From Suillus spraguei (taxonomy: Eukaryota; Basidiomycota; Agaricomycetes; Boletales; Suillaceae), in the NCBI GenBank assembly GCA_016800925.1, contig JABCPU010000616.1, forward strand, positions 1 through 34,972: a DNA stretch of 34,972 nt, in the 5' to 3' direction. This document shows, in pieces, positions 19,639 to 31,900 of the stretch. Position numbers and translations under genes: made by a program. The notes beneath the pieces are model-generated. The model ran no database searches. It saw only the letters and a program-made list of their open reading frames with translations, and was not told the DNA's origin. How positions within the stretch are numbered: the first letter of the stretch is position 1; the number at the start of each line of letters is the position of its first letter.

Positions 19639-20445
19639 GCTCCCCAATTCCATCTGCCAATTCGTGATAATAGTCCGTACTCACTGCTTTGTAATAGTTT
19701 ATTCCGACAGACACAGAATTTGCTTATAGCCTTAAAGCTTAATGAACGGATTGTAGTAAAATTGTGCTTGCACGACTTAATATTACACATGTTCATCCGA
19801 GGAAGTTAAACACAAAGAAGTGCAGCACAATGGAGCCAAGGGCAAAGTCTGCGAATGCTCTGGTAGAGATTAAGCACCCATCCAAAACGCAAGAAAAGTT
19901 GCACACACCTTTCAGGCGAAACCTCCTTGAACTCAGATCTATTTTCGGGATTGACTTGTGCGCGGAGGGATGCGGTCAGAACGAACTGCCACTGAATTGC
20001 AAACCTGTAACGACACTCAATACATGCCTAACGCGCTAACCAGTTAACTCACCCGGCAAGGAATGCATTGAAAGGAAAGTTCGTGACAAGTACGCAATAC
20101 ACGAACTGCAGTACCCCACTAAGCACAATGAAACACAAAAAAGCGTCGATGAACTTCAGGCGGTCGGGGTCTGATCAAAATACGATTTCCACAATGTTGA
20201 AACTGCCATAGATGTTTCTGACGATGCAGGTGAAGATTTTGAGGACGACTTTGAGCCTGCCATGTTAACGAGTGACTGCTAACTGCCAACAGTTTTACTT
20301 GAAAGTGACGACGACGTGGAGTCTCGTCCAAACAAAGAAGGCCGGCAACTTGAAAAAATCCCGACCCGTCACATTCAAAAAATAAGTCTTTCACTGACTT
20401 GCAAGCTACCTTCTACATAATTTGCAAGTCTCCACTCTTTTCGTC
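19639..20445. other. Intergenic region with possible coding debris
   Basis: Open frames at 19764-20039 (plus) and 20119-20394 (minus) show no recognisable domain. A plus-strand reading at about 20190-20270 is acidic (DVSDDAGEDFEDDFEP) but is broken by stops and cannot be tied to either neighbour. I read this as non-coding or decayed DNA. Confidence 0.35.
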
Positions 20446-21588
20446 ATGAGCAGTGTCGGGCGAGCGTCATCTTCCCTTACGGGTGCCTTGTCTGCGTGGA
20501 AGAGCACAAAATGTCCAAGGCAATTTTGGGGTGCACGGAGACACTTGCATTCTCGGATAGAACTCGACTACAAGGTCGATGAAGGCCTTGCAAATTTTAT
20601 GTCGCCGAGGACGCTCAAGATAGTTTCCGAGGAGTACCAGCAAGGTCTGCTCGACCGGTTGAACGAATTGTTCCCTGGTAAGCGAGATTTTGTTGCACTG
20701 TTGGCTTATGACTTATGCATGTACAGATGCTGCTGACCAGCGAAAGAGCGTCACACAACTCGTCATCGACACTGCTAGCTCTGGAAAAGATGCCCTTGGC
20801 TTCTCCTATGCAAGTCACGCGCTCAATAATTCGTTCTTCCTCAACTGCCTCGTATGAACCTCCCCCATTTAGTTATGACACCATACTAATTTACTTGACA
20901 GCGACCCCAAAAAACGACGAGGACTACGAAGATAAGATTCACAATCTTCTCATAGCCCCATCCATCCGCGCCCAATTCGGTAGCCTCCCGCATTTCATCA
21001 ACAATTTTTCTTCCGCCGCAGAGGAATGTCGGGGTCTGGGATACATTTGGCTTATCACGGACGCCGTAGGCAACCTTGCCATTCAGCCCACCTTCGCTGC
21101 CGGCACACTTCTCGTTCGCTCGCGTGCGTGCACAGAAAGCCCTGCAGGTCGTCATGAGGTGCTTCACGAGAGCAGGTTCCGTGATGGTCCACAGCCAACG
21201 CCATTGAACACAGGGCTGGGCAGCACACCGACATCACCTACGTCAGGCATGTCCCAAGGCCCTGCGCCACTGCACCCCTCTTCCCCCGTACGAATGGCTG
21301 CACTCATCACCGCCTAGTCACCTAGATGGCGCACGTTCTTTCTTTGATAGTGAGCCAGCAGAACGAGCGTTTGATCCTTCCGCGAGGAACCTACGTACCT
21401 TGGGCGAAAAGATCTACCCCCTGTTTTGCGTCAGCATTCACGAGCACTGCTGGATTCTCGACCACGGAGTGTGGGGCAAGGAGAAATATATGAAGGAGTT
21501 CTGGAGTGTGTTGAACTGGGATACAGTTAACGAACGGTACCTGACGTTCACCAATACGAAGATTGGTTCTCAGCCAATGCGAATGTAG
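20446..21588 (+). CDS. Mitochondrial small-subunit ribosomal protein with Fe/Mn-SOD fold (mS42/mS43-like)
   Basis: Structural component of the fungal mitoribosome related to Fe/Mn superoxide dismutase (yeast Rsm26/Mrp1 group). The N-terminus MSSVGRASSSLTGALSAWK is basic and Ser-rich, as in a mitochondrial presequence. The fold is seen in LHSRIELDYKVDEGL, TLKIVSEEYQQGLLDRLNEL, FSYASHALNNSFFLNCL, FGSLPHFINNFSSAAEE, YIWLITDAVGNLAI, and at the C-terminus IYPLFCVSIHEHCWILDHGV with KYMKEFWSVLNW. Key SOD metal ligands are absent: the first His region reads SEEYQQG, and the DVWEH Asp is replaced (VSIHEH). It should therefore be structural, not an enzyme. Two breaks occur. Exon 3 (from 20902) needs one more base in CCCCAAAAAA (20905-20914), and one base is extra in CCCCC 21283-21287 before SSPPSHLDGARSFFD. 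Introns lie near 20680-20727 and 20850-20901. Confidence 0.85.
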
Positions 21589-22663
21589 GTGGATAGAGCT
21601 ACAGGTATTTAGGGTGTTTTGGTGTAATTCACCGCTCAGTCTACTTAGATCTATAACATCCATACTTATACCGTTCGTTTAAACTTTTCCGCATAGCGGA
21701 TTGCTATTGATCTGATGTGTTGATCATGAATTGGCACTTGCTTAGCAGAAGCATTCATGACGATGATCTTTGCAAATATGCGAGTGAAAGAACTGGTCGA
21801 AGTGGTTGTTTCTGGAGTTTGTTGTATTCTCTGCTTCATGGGCAATGGAGGCACCTATGAATTAATTTGAACACTGATGTTGAAGAGACATGAGTGATTT
21901 CAATGTCCAGATTTGTGCTGCGGCATTCAGAGCTTGAGTTTTCAAATGTTTATAACCAAAGTCTGCATATGCGCATAGTGGCTGCACTAATAAGCAGTCG
22001 CGGTTGAGGCGGGATGCCCACTCCTTGGCGTACATATTCATATTTTTGAGTGCCTCAAGATCTGCCAGAGAATTTAAAGTTGATGCACAGACCGTAATCA
22101 CCTCACTTATGTCGACTCGTCAAGTTGACTTCAGGTTCAATAGTGAGGCGAAAATTGTGGGTACTCTGTTCCGAGTGGATGGTCAATATTACCACACGCG
22201 AATTAAGTAGTCATGGACAAGCACAGTTGATACCAAGCAATGCACTTTTAGAAAACACGAGGTGTATTGTCGCATACTTAGATGCATATATTATCAATGG
22301 CTTGTCTCGTTCGGCTCACACTCTGATTATCGAGAACGCGTCAGCAGAGGGGCTGGAGTGCGTATGGCGTAGTGTCGATACGAATTGCTTCTGCGGAATA
22401 AAACGTTCCGTCCTTACAGTACGTAGATGAGTCCGAGCAGGTCGAAGGGATTTGTTACCACGACGGAAGATGTTTGGCGTATACCGTAGGCATCGGTGAG
22501 CGACAAAGTAATCGCGGTGCAAGTGCTTGTAAGACTAAATAATATCTCGATGGTCTTGATGCTATCGTTGCAACCAGCATCACCATTCTTGCATGCGTCA
22601 TTGACCGGGTAAAGCTCTCCTATGATATACAACCATGGTAAATAACTGTAGGGAAATTATAAT
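21589..22663. other. Intergenic region, unassigned frames
   Basis: Minus-strand open frames at 21862-22101 (LADLEALKNMNMYAKEWASR) and 22414-22632 (MYIIGELYPVNDACKNGDAG), and a plus-strand frame at 22125-22430, have no family I recognise. The frame at 22414-22632 lies just downstream of isochorismatase copy 2 on the same strand and could be one exon of an unknown gene. I cannot join it to others. Confidence 0.3.
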
Positions 22664-23564
22664 CTACAAGACAGCGCGGTATTGTAACAGCTTCTGCAAC
22701 GCTCTTACCGTGTTATCCTTCTCTTCCTTGATGACGTTTGAGAACGATTTGAACCCAGGAACACCAGCATCTCCTGGAATCAATGAGTATGCATCTCCAT
22801 AATCAGGTCTGAAAAGCGCACGTTGCAATTGAAAGGCCGCGCTCTCGCTCGTAGTGATGTATCCACCACTCTGTCGAATACGCGCCAAGGCAAAGGGGAT
22901 CTCTTCTTTGTTACAGCTGGACACCATCTGCTATCACGTGAACATTGTATCCTGCCTCGATAAAATCCAGAGCAGATTGCAATACACAGACATGTGACTA
23001 AATGGAACAATTTAACCAATGAGTCAGTCACTGGTGGATGAACTAACCTCAATACCAAAAAGTACCACAGATTTTATCTGTGGGCGTTCGTGGAGTAGGG
23101 CCTTCACTTCCGGCGTGACCATGGAGAAGAGCCCTTTCTCAATGGTAGCAAGGGAGAAGGGGGCCTAGGGAAGGCAAATCGATATCGGGAATGGTGTTTC
23201 CAAGGCCTTTCCTCTTGGATGATTTCATTTCAAAAATGAAGTACAAGGATGGGCGCACCTTTGGGGTTCTGTTCCGTGACGACCACGGGAATCTCCAACA
23301 CCTTGTGTATCTATGTGAGAAACGACGTGATAGGAAGTTGATTCGTATATCACACCTTTGCGACCTTGAGCATCTTACCAATGGTCAATACAAGCTCGTC
23401 AAAGCCGAAGATGGCATTCTCTGATTCGTGACAATAGTAAATGACACGACAGTCAATTTATGCTGTTCACAGTGGATCCAGAACCAAGCGTACTGAAACG
23501 TGTTTGCACGTCGCAGAGGAAGAATACGGTCTCCTCTGGTACAAGCTTTGTAATTGTGGGCATA
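22664..23564 (-). CDS. Isochorismatase-family cysteine hydrolase, copy 2 (better preserved)
   Basis: Cysteine hydrolase of the ISOC1/2-like group. The start at 23564 opens MPTITKLVPEETVFFLCDVQ. Exons then give NAIFGFDELVLTIGKMLKVAK, VLEIPVVVTEQNPK, GLGNTIPDIDLPSLGPLL, GLFSMVTPEVKALLHERPQ, IKSVVLFGIE, SHVCVLQSALDFIEAGYNVH with the conserved Cys, NKEEIPFALARIRQSGGY, TSESAAFQLQRDAGVPGFKS and the C-terminus up to LLQYRAVL. All introns have GT...AG ends, including the 47-nt intron whose acceptor copy 1 has lost. Two frame breaks exist: one extra base near 23150 (LL[V]AT region, CTCCCTTGC) and two bases missing near 22921 (GTGTCCAGC where copy 1 has GTGTCTCTAGC). It is either recently inactivated or carries consensus errors. 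Its start is 155 bp from the divergent mitochondrial RNA polymerase start. Confidence 0.8.
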
Positions 23565-23719
23565 GTAGCACAGATAGGTAGCTAACCAAAAGGCTGTGTT
23601 AGTGTTCAGGCGATCTACTAAGCACCTCGGTTCCCATCATAGTGTTCGGGATTCGCCGAACCCGATCCTCTTCAGTCTTCGCCAAGGTCTAAATTTGCTT
23701 TGGTGCTCTTCAGAAAAAA
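23565..23719. promoter_or_regulatory. Compact divergent promoter region
   Basis: Only 155 bp separate the start of the minus-strand isochorismatase copy 2 from the plus-strand mitochondrial RNA polymerase start, so both core promoters must lie here or overlap the genes. No clear TATA box is seen. This is inferred from gene layout. Confidence 0.5.
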
Positions 23720-26700
23720 ATGCTTGGAGTGAGTGCTCGTCGGACGACTTTGTTGTCGTACTCTAGGCAATGTCTTCCTCGTCCTGCTCGTCTTTATTCA
23801 ACTCCTACAAAGACAGCAAATGCACCTGCTTCAGCATTCGCCCAAGTCCCTCTTCCCCATCCAGATTATCCTTCTCTGTTAGCTCAGAGGGAAGTACCAG
23901 CAAACCATCTTGTAGATATGAATGGCTTTCTGAGGCGCAGAATGCCGTACACAATCCTCCCAACTCCCCTTCCAGACGATCGTGGTTCAGCTTTGAACAG
24001 TTTCTACTTCACTGATTCTCCAACTCAGGACCAGCTCGCTGTCATGGATGCATGTTTGCATAACCTGTACGATGTTCCCCGTGCAAAGCAAATCTTCGAA
24101 CAGTTTAGAACCAGCAAGTCTTGCGAGCCCTTGCTCGAGTCTCGTATATACAACTCTTTCTTGGAGGCCTATATCCATATGGCATTTGTCAAGGAGCCCG
24201 AGGATAGAATTTTGTGGGTCGAGGACGCGTGTCACCTTTACCAGCTCATGGAAAAGGGTGCAGATAGAGTCCACCCGACTGCATCCACATATGCTATCAT
24301 GCTGTTAGCATGGAAACGGTACACTACATTCGTCTCCCTCACTTTATCGCTCTGACCACTCTTTCTAGATTTAATCCTGATTCTGACACACCTGTTCACC
24401 TCTCCGAATTGCCCAACCCGACAACCCTTCTTAGCAACCTTGTAGAACGAGATATTTCACCTACTGCCGTCGTTGCTGATCGTGTTTTGGCATCGTCAGA
24501 AGAAGCATCGGACATCATAAAACTCCTTTCTAAATCTGCAGTAGATCTCAATCATCCTCGCGTATTGGCTGAACTCGGTCAGGCAGAATTTCTTGGGAGT
24601 CATGTCCCAGACCCATTGGAGGGCGTCCCGGAGGTCAAGCCTGTAGTGCGACTCGCTGTACGTATTGCATTCTTTCGCTTGCATCTCGCTCACATCTCCC
24701 CAGACACCTTCTGAAGAAATCTTAGACGAAGACGGGAATATCATACCTGCGCAATCTCAGGAAGAAGTTCCCTTCAACCTCAACAACCTCCGCAGCCACT
24801 TGGCTCAGGTTACCCTTGCACGACGCATCCTCCAGAGGACCTGGCTTCCCGACAAAAACTTCTAGAAGAATCAGTCTACGACGTTGCAGTAGAGCGTCTC
24901 CGTCATGAAGCCAAACTTTTCGACGAGCTAGGTCTAGGTAACCGTGAGCTTCATCACGCAGATTTGCAAAAGTGGATGTGGAACTGGCACCAAAAGCTCA
25001 AGACGCGTCTCGAGGCAGAGATACAAGATATTGTCATCGCGGAGGCAAAAACCTGTGAGCATATATGCGCCTGTCAGACATTTATATTAACCGCCCGGCT
25101 AGCTAGAAACTCCCAAGTTCAACGAATGGGCCCCTTCCTCTCCCTTGTCAAGCCCGAGAAACTCTCCCTAATCACTATCCTTGAGATTATGCGGCTCCAA
25201 GGCAGTGGTGGTGTCTCGGATGGGATGAAAACCGCCCGTGCACTGCTCACCGTCGGGGCGTGCTGTCGAGAATGAGTACAAAGCTGAGATGTGCAAGCGC
25301 AACCATATTGCGATCCCTTCCCATGCACGACCAAGCGAATTCACAGGTTATTTCACGGGCCTAGGGTACAAGGACTTGCACGCGCGTCGGATGACAGCTG
25401 CAAAGTACATGGAGGACAGCGAGGAATGGACATCAGAGTGGACACAGGTGCTTAGGGTGCGCGTTGGGAGTATCCTTGTAGATTGTCTCATGGACTCGGC
25501 GACGATCGAGCGGACTGCCATTGATAAGCGCACCAATGAGGAGATGTAAGTTTTCTTGTCTCTTGTATATTGCATCAGTTGAAAACTCTTTGCAGTAAAG
25601 AGAATCAACCAGCGTTCTACCATGCGTATGAATATGTGCGCGGGCAGAAACTCGGTGTCATTCGGTTAAACCCTGTGGTTTCAGAACGCATCGCAAAAGA
25701 CGGCTTGCGCGAAACGCTTCACCCGCGTCACCTGCCCATGCTCATCAAGCCTAAGCCGTGGCTCAGCTACGACCAGGGCGGATATCTCTACAATCGATGT
25801 GAGTATATCCGCCACCCTTTATCAGCGGCTTGCTAATGCCAATCCACTAGCTGCCGCCATGCGATTCAAAGACTGCCAAGAACAACAAAGCTATCTGGAG
25901 CATGCAACCGCGCTTGGTAACGTGGAGCTCGTGTACGCAGGACTCGACGTTCTCGGTAGCACGCCTTGGAAAATCAACCGGAACATTTTCGACATTGTAC
26001 TCAAAGTTTGGAACTCTGGTGAACGGCTGTGCAAGATCCCCCCAGCATTATACGACAAGCCAGAGCCAGAAAAACCTCCGAACATGAACACGGATATCAA
26101 AGCTAAGAGCGTGTACGGAACGCGTCTGAAGGCGTTCATGCAGGACAAAGCGAACAATCATTCTGATCGATGTAGTGTCAACTATAAGATCGAGATTGCG
26201 CGTGCTGTAAGTTTTCATCTTACTCTTTCGCGCCAGCAATCTGACGAAGAATGAAAGTTTCTGGGTGATACGATGTACCTTCCTCACAACCTCGATTTCC
26301 GGGGACGCGCGTACCCCATTCCTCCCCATTTCAACCATATTGGTGATGACCTTAGTCGTGGGCTGCTTATGTTCGGTGAAGCGCAGCCCCTCGGCGAACA
26401 AGGCTTGCGGTGGCTCAAAAATTCACCTTGCAAATTTGTACGGGTTCGACAAGGGAAACTTTGACGAGCGCGTCAAGTTCGTAATGGATCATCTTGAGGA
26501 TGTGTATGATAGCGCTGAGAAGCCTCTTGACGTGCGTCTCCACCTTATTTCTCCACCTTATTATGGTGCCTCGGTGCTGACGCGTCGAACAGGGTAACAG
26601 GTGGTGGGTGAAAGCTGATGATCCGTGGCAATGTCTTGCAACATGCATAGAACTGCGCGCGGCGCTCGAATCAGGCGACCCACACACATACATGTCGTCT

Positions 26701-28267
26701 CTCCCGGTGCATCAGGACGGGACGTGTAATGGGCTACAGCACTATGCCGCTCTTGGTGGTGATGTCAAAGGCGCTGCGCAAGTCAATCTGAGCGTGACAG
26801 ACCGCCCGTCGGACGTGTACACGTACGTTGCGAACATGGTGGAGAAGGTGATCGAAGAAGATTTGAGAAATGGCGACAGATTTGCCGCTATGCTTTCTGG
26901 TCGGGTTTCGAGGAAAGTGGTTAAGCAGACTGTAAGCGATTGTTTTGTTGATTGATTGGGGAGTTGTGAGCTGATGTGGGGAGACAGGTGATGACTACTG
27001 TGTATGGAGTGACTTATATTGGCGCTCGCGAGCAGATCGAGAGACAGCTTAAGGATAGGAAGGATATTCCGGAGGAAGAGTGTTGGGGTGCTAGTGCTTA
27101 CCTCGCCAAGAAGGTATGCATTCTTTCTCATTCAATAGCTTTAGACTTACTCGTCTATTCAAAGGTGCTCGCTTGCATTGGTGATCTGTTCTCAGGAGCC
27201 AAAGCCATTCAAACCTGGCTGAACATTTGCGCCCGTTTGATCTCTAAGTCTATCCCAGCTGAACGTATCCCAGACGCATTGCAAGCTCCTAAAGGAAGCA
27301 AGAGGATCGCTCATGCGCTCCCCAAGAACCGTATCAGAAAAGAACAAATGTCGTCCGTCGTGTGGACGACGCCCCTCGGCCTGCCCATTGTACAACCATA
27401 CCGCAAGACGAAGCGCAAGCAGGTTATGACGGCCATTCAGAGCGTGTTCATCTCCGACCCCAATGCGCCTGCTGAAGTGAACGCTGTTAAGCAGGCATCT
27501 GCATTCCCACCCAATTTCATTCATAGTCTTGATGCTACGCATATGATGTTAACCGCCCTTGAGTGTCGCGTGGGTTCCATTGGCTTCTGGATATATTTTA
27601 TTATTGATGTTCGTGTTTATAGACCCAGGGCCTAACATTTGCGTCTGTGCACGATTCCTATTGGACGCATGCCAGCAGCATCAACAAAATGTCTGAAATC
27701 ATCCGAGACACGTTCATTGCGCTGCATTCCTCTGATGTACTCGAGAAGTTAGCTACAGAGTTCCGCACTCGATATGCATCCCACAAGATTCCTCTCACAT
27801 CGTTCCGCAGCGGGCAGCTGTTGAAGAACCTTCAAGCTGCAGGTGTGCGTATAGTAGCTTCGTCTGAACAGGCAAATGCGCTCCGCCAGGGCGGGTTTTC
27901 GTCGTTTGACGACATCATGGATATTTCAGACGAAGAAGCCGGATCTATCGCCCAGATTTCAAAGAATTCCGAGACCGAGGCTCCGCAACCTTCGCAGACC
28001 GAAGTTCCGAAGCCTACGCAGACTGAGACTCCGAAGCCCAAGACAGGAAAACGCGGACGACCCATCAAAAAACGTGATCATGATCGAAGGCGCCGAAAAA
28101 GGATGTTTCGGCAGCTGGGCACCATGATGACTGTGCAGATGAGGACGACGTTGATTCGATTCTGGTGGGTAAATTCGTTGATTTGAGCGCTGTGCTTCCG
28201 CCGTTTGCCGAAGAAGGGTGATTTCGATGTGGAGACGATCAAGAAGTCGCAGTACTTTTTTTCATAA
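23720..28267 (+). CDS. RPO41: Mitochondrial DNA-directed RNA polymerase (T7-like, RPO41 type)
   Basis: Single-subunit phage-type polymerase that transcribes mitochondrial DNA. The presequence is [24 protein letters not shown]-like N-terminal part ([20 protein letters not shown]) precedes the core: [78 protein letters not shown], motif [16 protein letters not shown] with the catalytic Asp, motif [37 protein letters not shown], and motif [14 protein letters not shown] with the second Asp. The tail contains a [17 protein letters not shown] stretch and ends [15 protein letters not shown]. Five one-base breaks occur: CC 24832-24833 short, GGGG 25255-25258 long, A-run 26417-26421 long, one near 28066-28085, and TTT 28204-28206 long. 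The gene should be essential, so errors are likely. At least ten introns are needed. Confidence 0.93.
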
Positions 28268-28933
28268 ATCTGCGTCCATGGACACGCTTAGCTGTTCGGT
28301 CCTGCATGCTTCGCTTCATCACGCCGTAATACGTACGCCTCGCATTTGCATATCTATCGCATTTATTTCTTCTTATGCTATCTGTCACATAGACTTACTT
28401 ACCTGGAATATTTAATTACTCACCTTTCATGATGCGCTCACCCAAAAAATATGAGTTCTACTTGCGTGGTTGTGCTAAGGCTATAGGTAACCATCAGAGT
28501 GAGAACAAAAGACTGCAGTTCTGCGAGTTTATGGTTCCGCCCGAGCAATTAATGAAGTGCACATTAGGGGCGCGTGATTAGTAGTTTCCGCATTGGACAG
28601 ACTCCTTGCACTTTGCAAGCTGTTAGTCACGATAGGGAACAAACAATATTGCCAGCTCACATATGGCGGCTTATGTGCATTATGGTCTTCCGCAGGCGCT
28701 AGAGGATATACAGGGTCGTCCCACAAGCGCATTTAATTCACAGGTAGAATCACAGGGTGGAGAAGCGGAGTTTAAAACTTGAACATACTGACGCGAATTG
28801 GTTCGAGTGGCGGTTTGCTGCTCGCCATCATCAACAACCTCGACACCTACCATTCCGACGTCTTAAGCGTACGGGTCCTTACTTTCTTTTAAACCTCACA
28901 GTCTCTTCAGGTTACACTCCTTCCAACGTTATT
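28268..28933. other. Intergenic region
   Basis: 3' flank of the RNA polymerase and 5' flank of the coiled-coil gene. An open frame starting at 28757 overlaps the next gene's start in another frame and has no support. No RNA gene or repeat recognised. Confidence 0.4.
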
Positions 28934-31900
28934 ATGGACCAAACTTTCGACGCTTCCGACAAAGTTCAGGAATCCAATATGGTAGCCAAACAGAGGGTTA
29001 GTGGATTTCTAGTTGCTTTGACTTAGGTTCATATTCGCGTTTAGTTTGAATCATTCAAGATGGGTGGTGGCGCTCCAGCCAATAGTTTAAACAATTACAT
29101 TCCAAAGCATTCGCACGGACGGTCTCGCTCTCGCAACAGTTCAATCTCTTCTCTTTCAACATTATCTATTTCTGCTTCTGCACCTTCATTCCCCTCTCCA
29201 GTTGAATTTTCCTTTCATAACATACCTTCAAACGTACCCCCTTCAAAGCGCCCAAACTCCCATCATAGGCGTCGTTCTTCTGTTTCAACTCGCCGCGAGT
29301 CGGCGGAGCTTATGGGCGTGTCTCTTCCTGACCTTCCAGCAGTCAGTTCAGATAATAATGTAAATCTTGGCGACAGGGATTCTGTTCGTCGCAGGGCACT
29401 CTGGGCTCTTGAGGGCAAGCCTGACTTGGCTTTCTCCAAGGTCGAAATTCCTGATATTACGTCCCCCGATGTGACAAAGTCCTTTGAGTTCCGTGAGTTT
29501 TGCCCTCGTTTGATCCCACAGCTCATATTTACAAATGACACGTAGCAACTAAGCCGTCTTTCCCTCCTGGCACCGGTGTCGGTGGGCATGGGATTAGTAG
29601 CCTCATGAGCAAGCGTGATTCATTCGGCAAAATGTTTCCTTCCACTTCTACCTCCAAAGATCAGCTTCAGACTCTAGTTGAGGAGGAGGAAGAGGAAGAA
29701 GAGGCATTACAAGAAGAACGTCTCCCTCAAGTTGTTGAGGCTGTCGAGGAACTTACCGAAATTCCCACTGTTCCCCTCGTTACTCCAGCCTCTACGCTGA
29801 CAAAGTCTACTTCACGTCACCGTCCTGCTAGTCTCAATCTCAGGCCCCTCTCTCTTGTTTCTGGAAATGCCTGTCAGTTGCACACCCGGAAATCTCCCCA
29901 CGCCCACTCTTACACCGAAGCCCAATGGCCTGAGATCACTCGCTTTGACATCCGGCTCTGACACCCCGCTTACGAACGCCAAGCTCATGAAAAGCAGCAC
30001 GAATCGCCACTCCACCACCATCACGCCATCTTCTTCCGGTTCCTTCAGTCTCGCTTCACGTCGCTCTTTTTCATCTGAAAGCTCTTCACTCTGCCACATC
30101 AGCCGGAAACGCAGCAGCATTTCATACAAACGCTCTGTTGCCTCTGTTCCTCGCGACATAGGTGTCTCGCCCACGCCTCATTCGAGTCCTCCCGACCGTC
30201 GGTTTTCAGAGTTGAACGACAGCGAATGCGTCGCAGAACAGTCCCTTACTACAACTGAGCAACATTTTTTATTTAGATCACACAACGTGCTCCTGGCTCG
30301 TATAATGGATCTCGAGCGCACGCTACGTTCGCGATCAATGTCTCGATCGCGTCCCCTTTCTATGGCTTCTGAGGCTTCGGCAGCGTCGTCCGAGCCAAGT
30401 GACGAGATGCTGCAACTTATTTCGGATTTGAAAGCTGAGCGTGACGAACTGAAGAGAGATGTGGATGGATGGCGCATGCGTGTAGCTGACGCAGACAAAC
30501 AAGCCGGCGTCCTGGCAAAGCGAGTTGAAGCTGAGAGAAGAGAAGCCTGGGTGGCTCGCTCGCGGCTTGGTCTACTGGAAGTCGAGAAGCGTAGCCTGGA
30601 CAAAGCCTTCGGTAGCATGAATGCCGAGCTCCAGCAATCAGTAAGCCAGAACGAGCAGTTTAAGAAGGAATGCAATGGCATGAGGGAGGAGCTGGACAGG
30701 TTGCGTGCTCGTCTCCGAGATGCCGACAATGCAGTTGATGAGGTCATTCGCCTCCGCGCCGCACTAGAACAAGAGCGAAGCAGGCGTGCGGAGCTGGAGA
30801 AAGTCCTCGAGGACGCCGGATTACTTAATACACCCACCATTTCACATTCTGTTGGTGGGCAGGACAAGTGTTCAGTGCGGTCTTATGGCACCCGTCCTCA
30901 TGAACTTAACTTCCAGTCCATCGACTCTGACAGTTCTTCAACCGATGTCGAGTCTGTCGACCACAGCTTTATCAAGGCTGAATTGACCCTCGATGCCGTC
31001 ACAGAGGAAGATGAGGACGAGGAGGAGGACAGCGGCGATTTTTCTGATGAGGAGGACGAATTGGCTGGCTACGAAGATGCGGAAGACTCCGACCTCAGTT
31101 TCCAGAGTCCAGATGGCTCATCCATCGGCTCCGGGGACGAACTCAACATCACACCAGTCTTAATCCTGAATGAGGCTACAAATCGACTCAACTCATTGTC
31201 CAATCCCGCTCCCTCGAGGTCTCCGCATTCTCGACACAATTCGCTTTCTAAGACGTGGACGTTTCCCAGGGGCCAGCCTGTCACAGTCAAGCGTGATGTT
31301 GATGAGGTTGACCGGTTCTTTGGATGCTTCGATGACCTCGAAAATTCCCCCCCATTTTGTTCTGAGGAGATGGGCAAAGCAATGTTCACGTCGACGTTCG
31401 GTCTTTCCTGCGATGATGATGATGACGACGATGAGCTACCACCCTTTGTCATCCCTTCTGATGTCGGCACCGTTGTCGACCTTCCGATGCCGAGGAACCT
31501 TGAAGTTGTACCAGAAGAAGACGACGACGAAGCCGAAGCCGATGACGAGAATGACGGTTGAACTCCTTGGCGAGGAAGTCGAGGGCGGAATCCGTTTCAC
31601 GTTCAATCCTCCGCCAACTGTCTGTAGTCCTCCACCTATCATCTGTATCACACCCCCGATTGAGTCTGAGTCGGCATTTGGTGCAAGAAAACCTGACATT
31701 ATCTATGAGCCTTTGGATAATGAGGAAGATGATGCTTCTCCCTTCGCTCTCCCCCAGTCTAGGGTACAGGAGCCGATCACTCCGCCGTCTTCTTTGCCAC
31801 CGACTCCGGAGAGCAGCAGCCGTCCATCGAGCCGGACAAGTAGCTCGCCATCGTCAATTCCTCGTGCAACTTCACTGCGCTCGTTCATGCCGCTCACACC

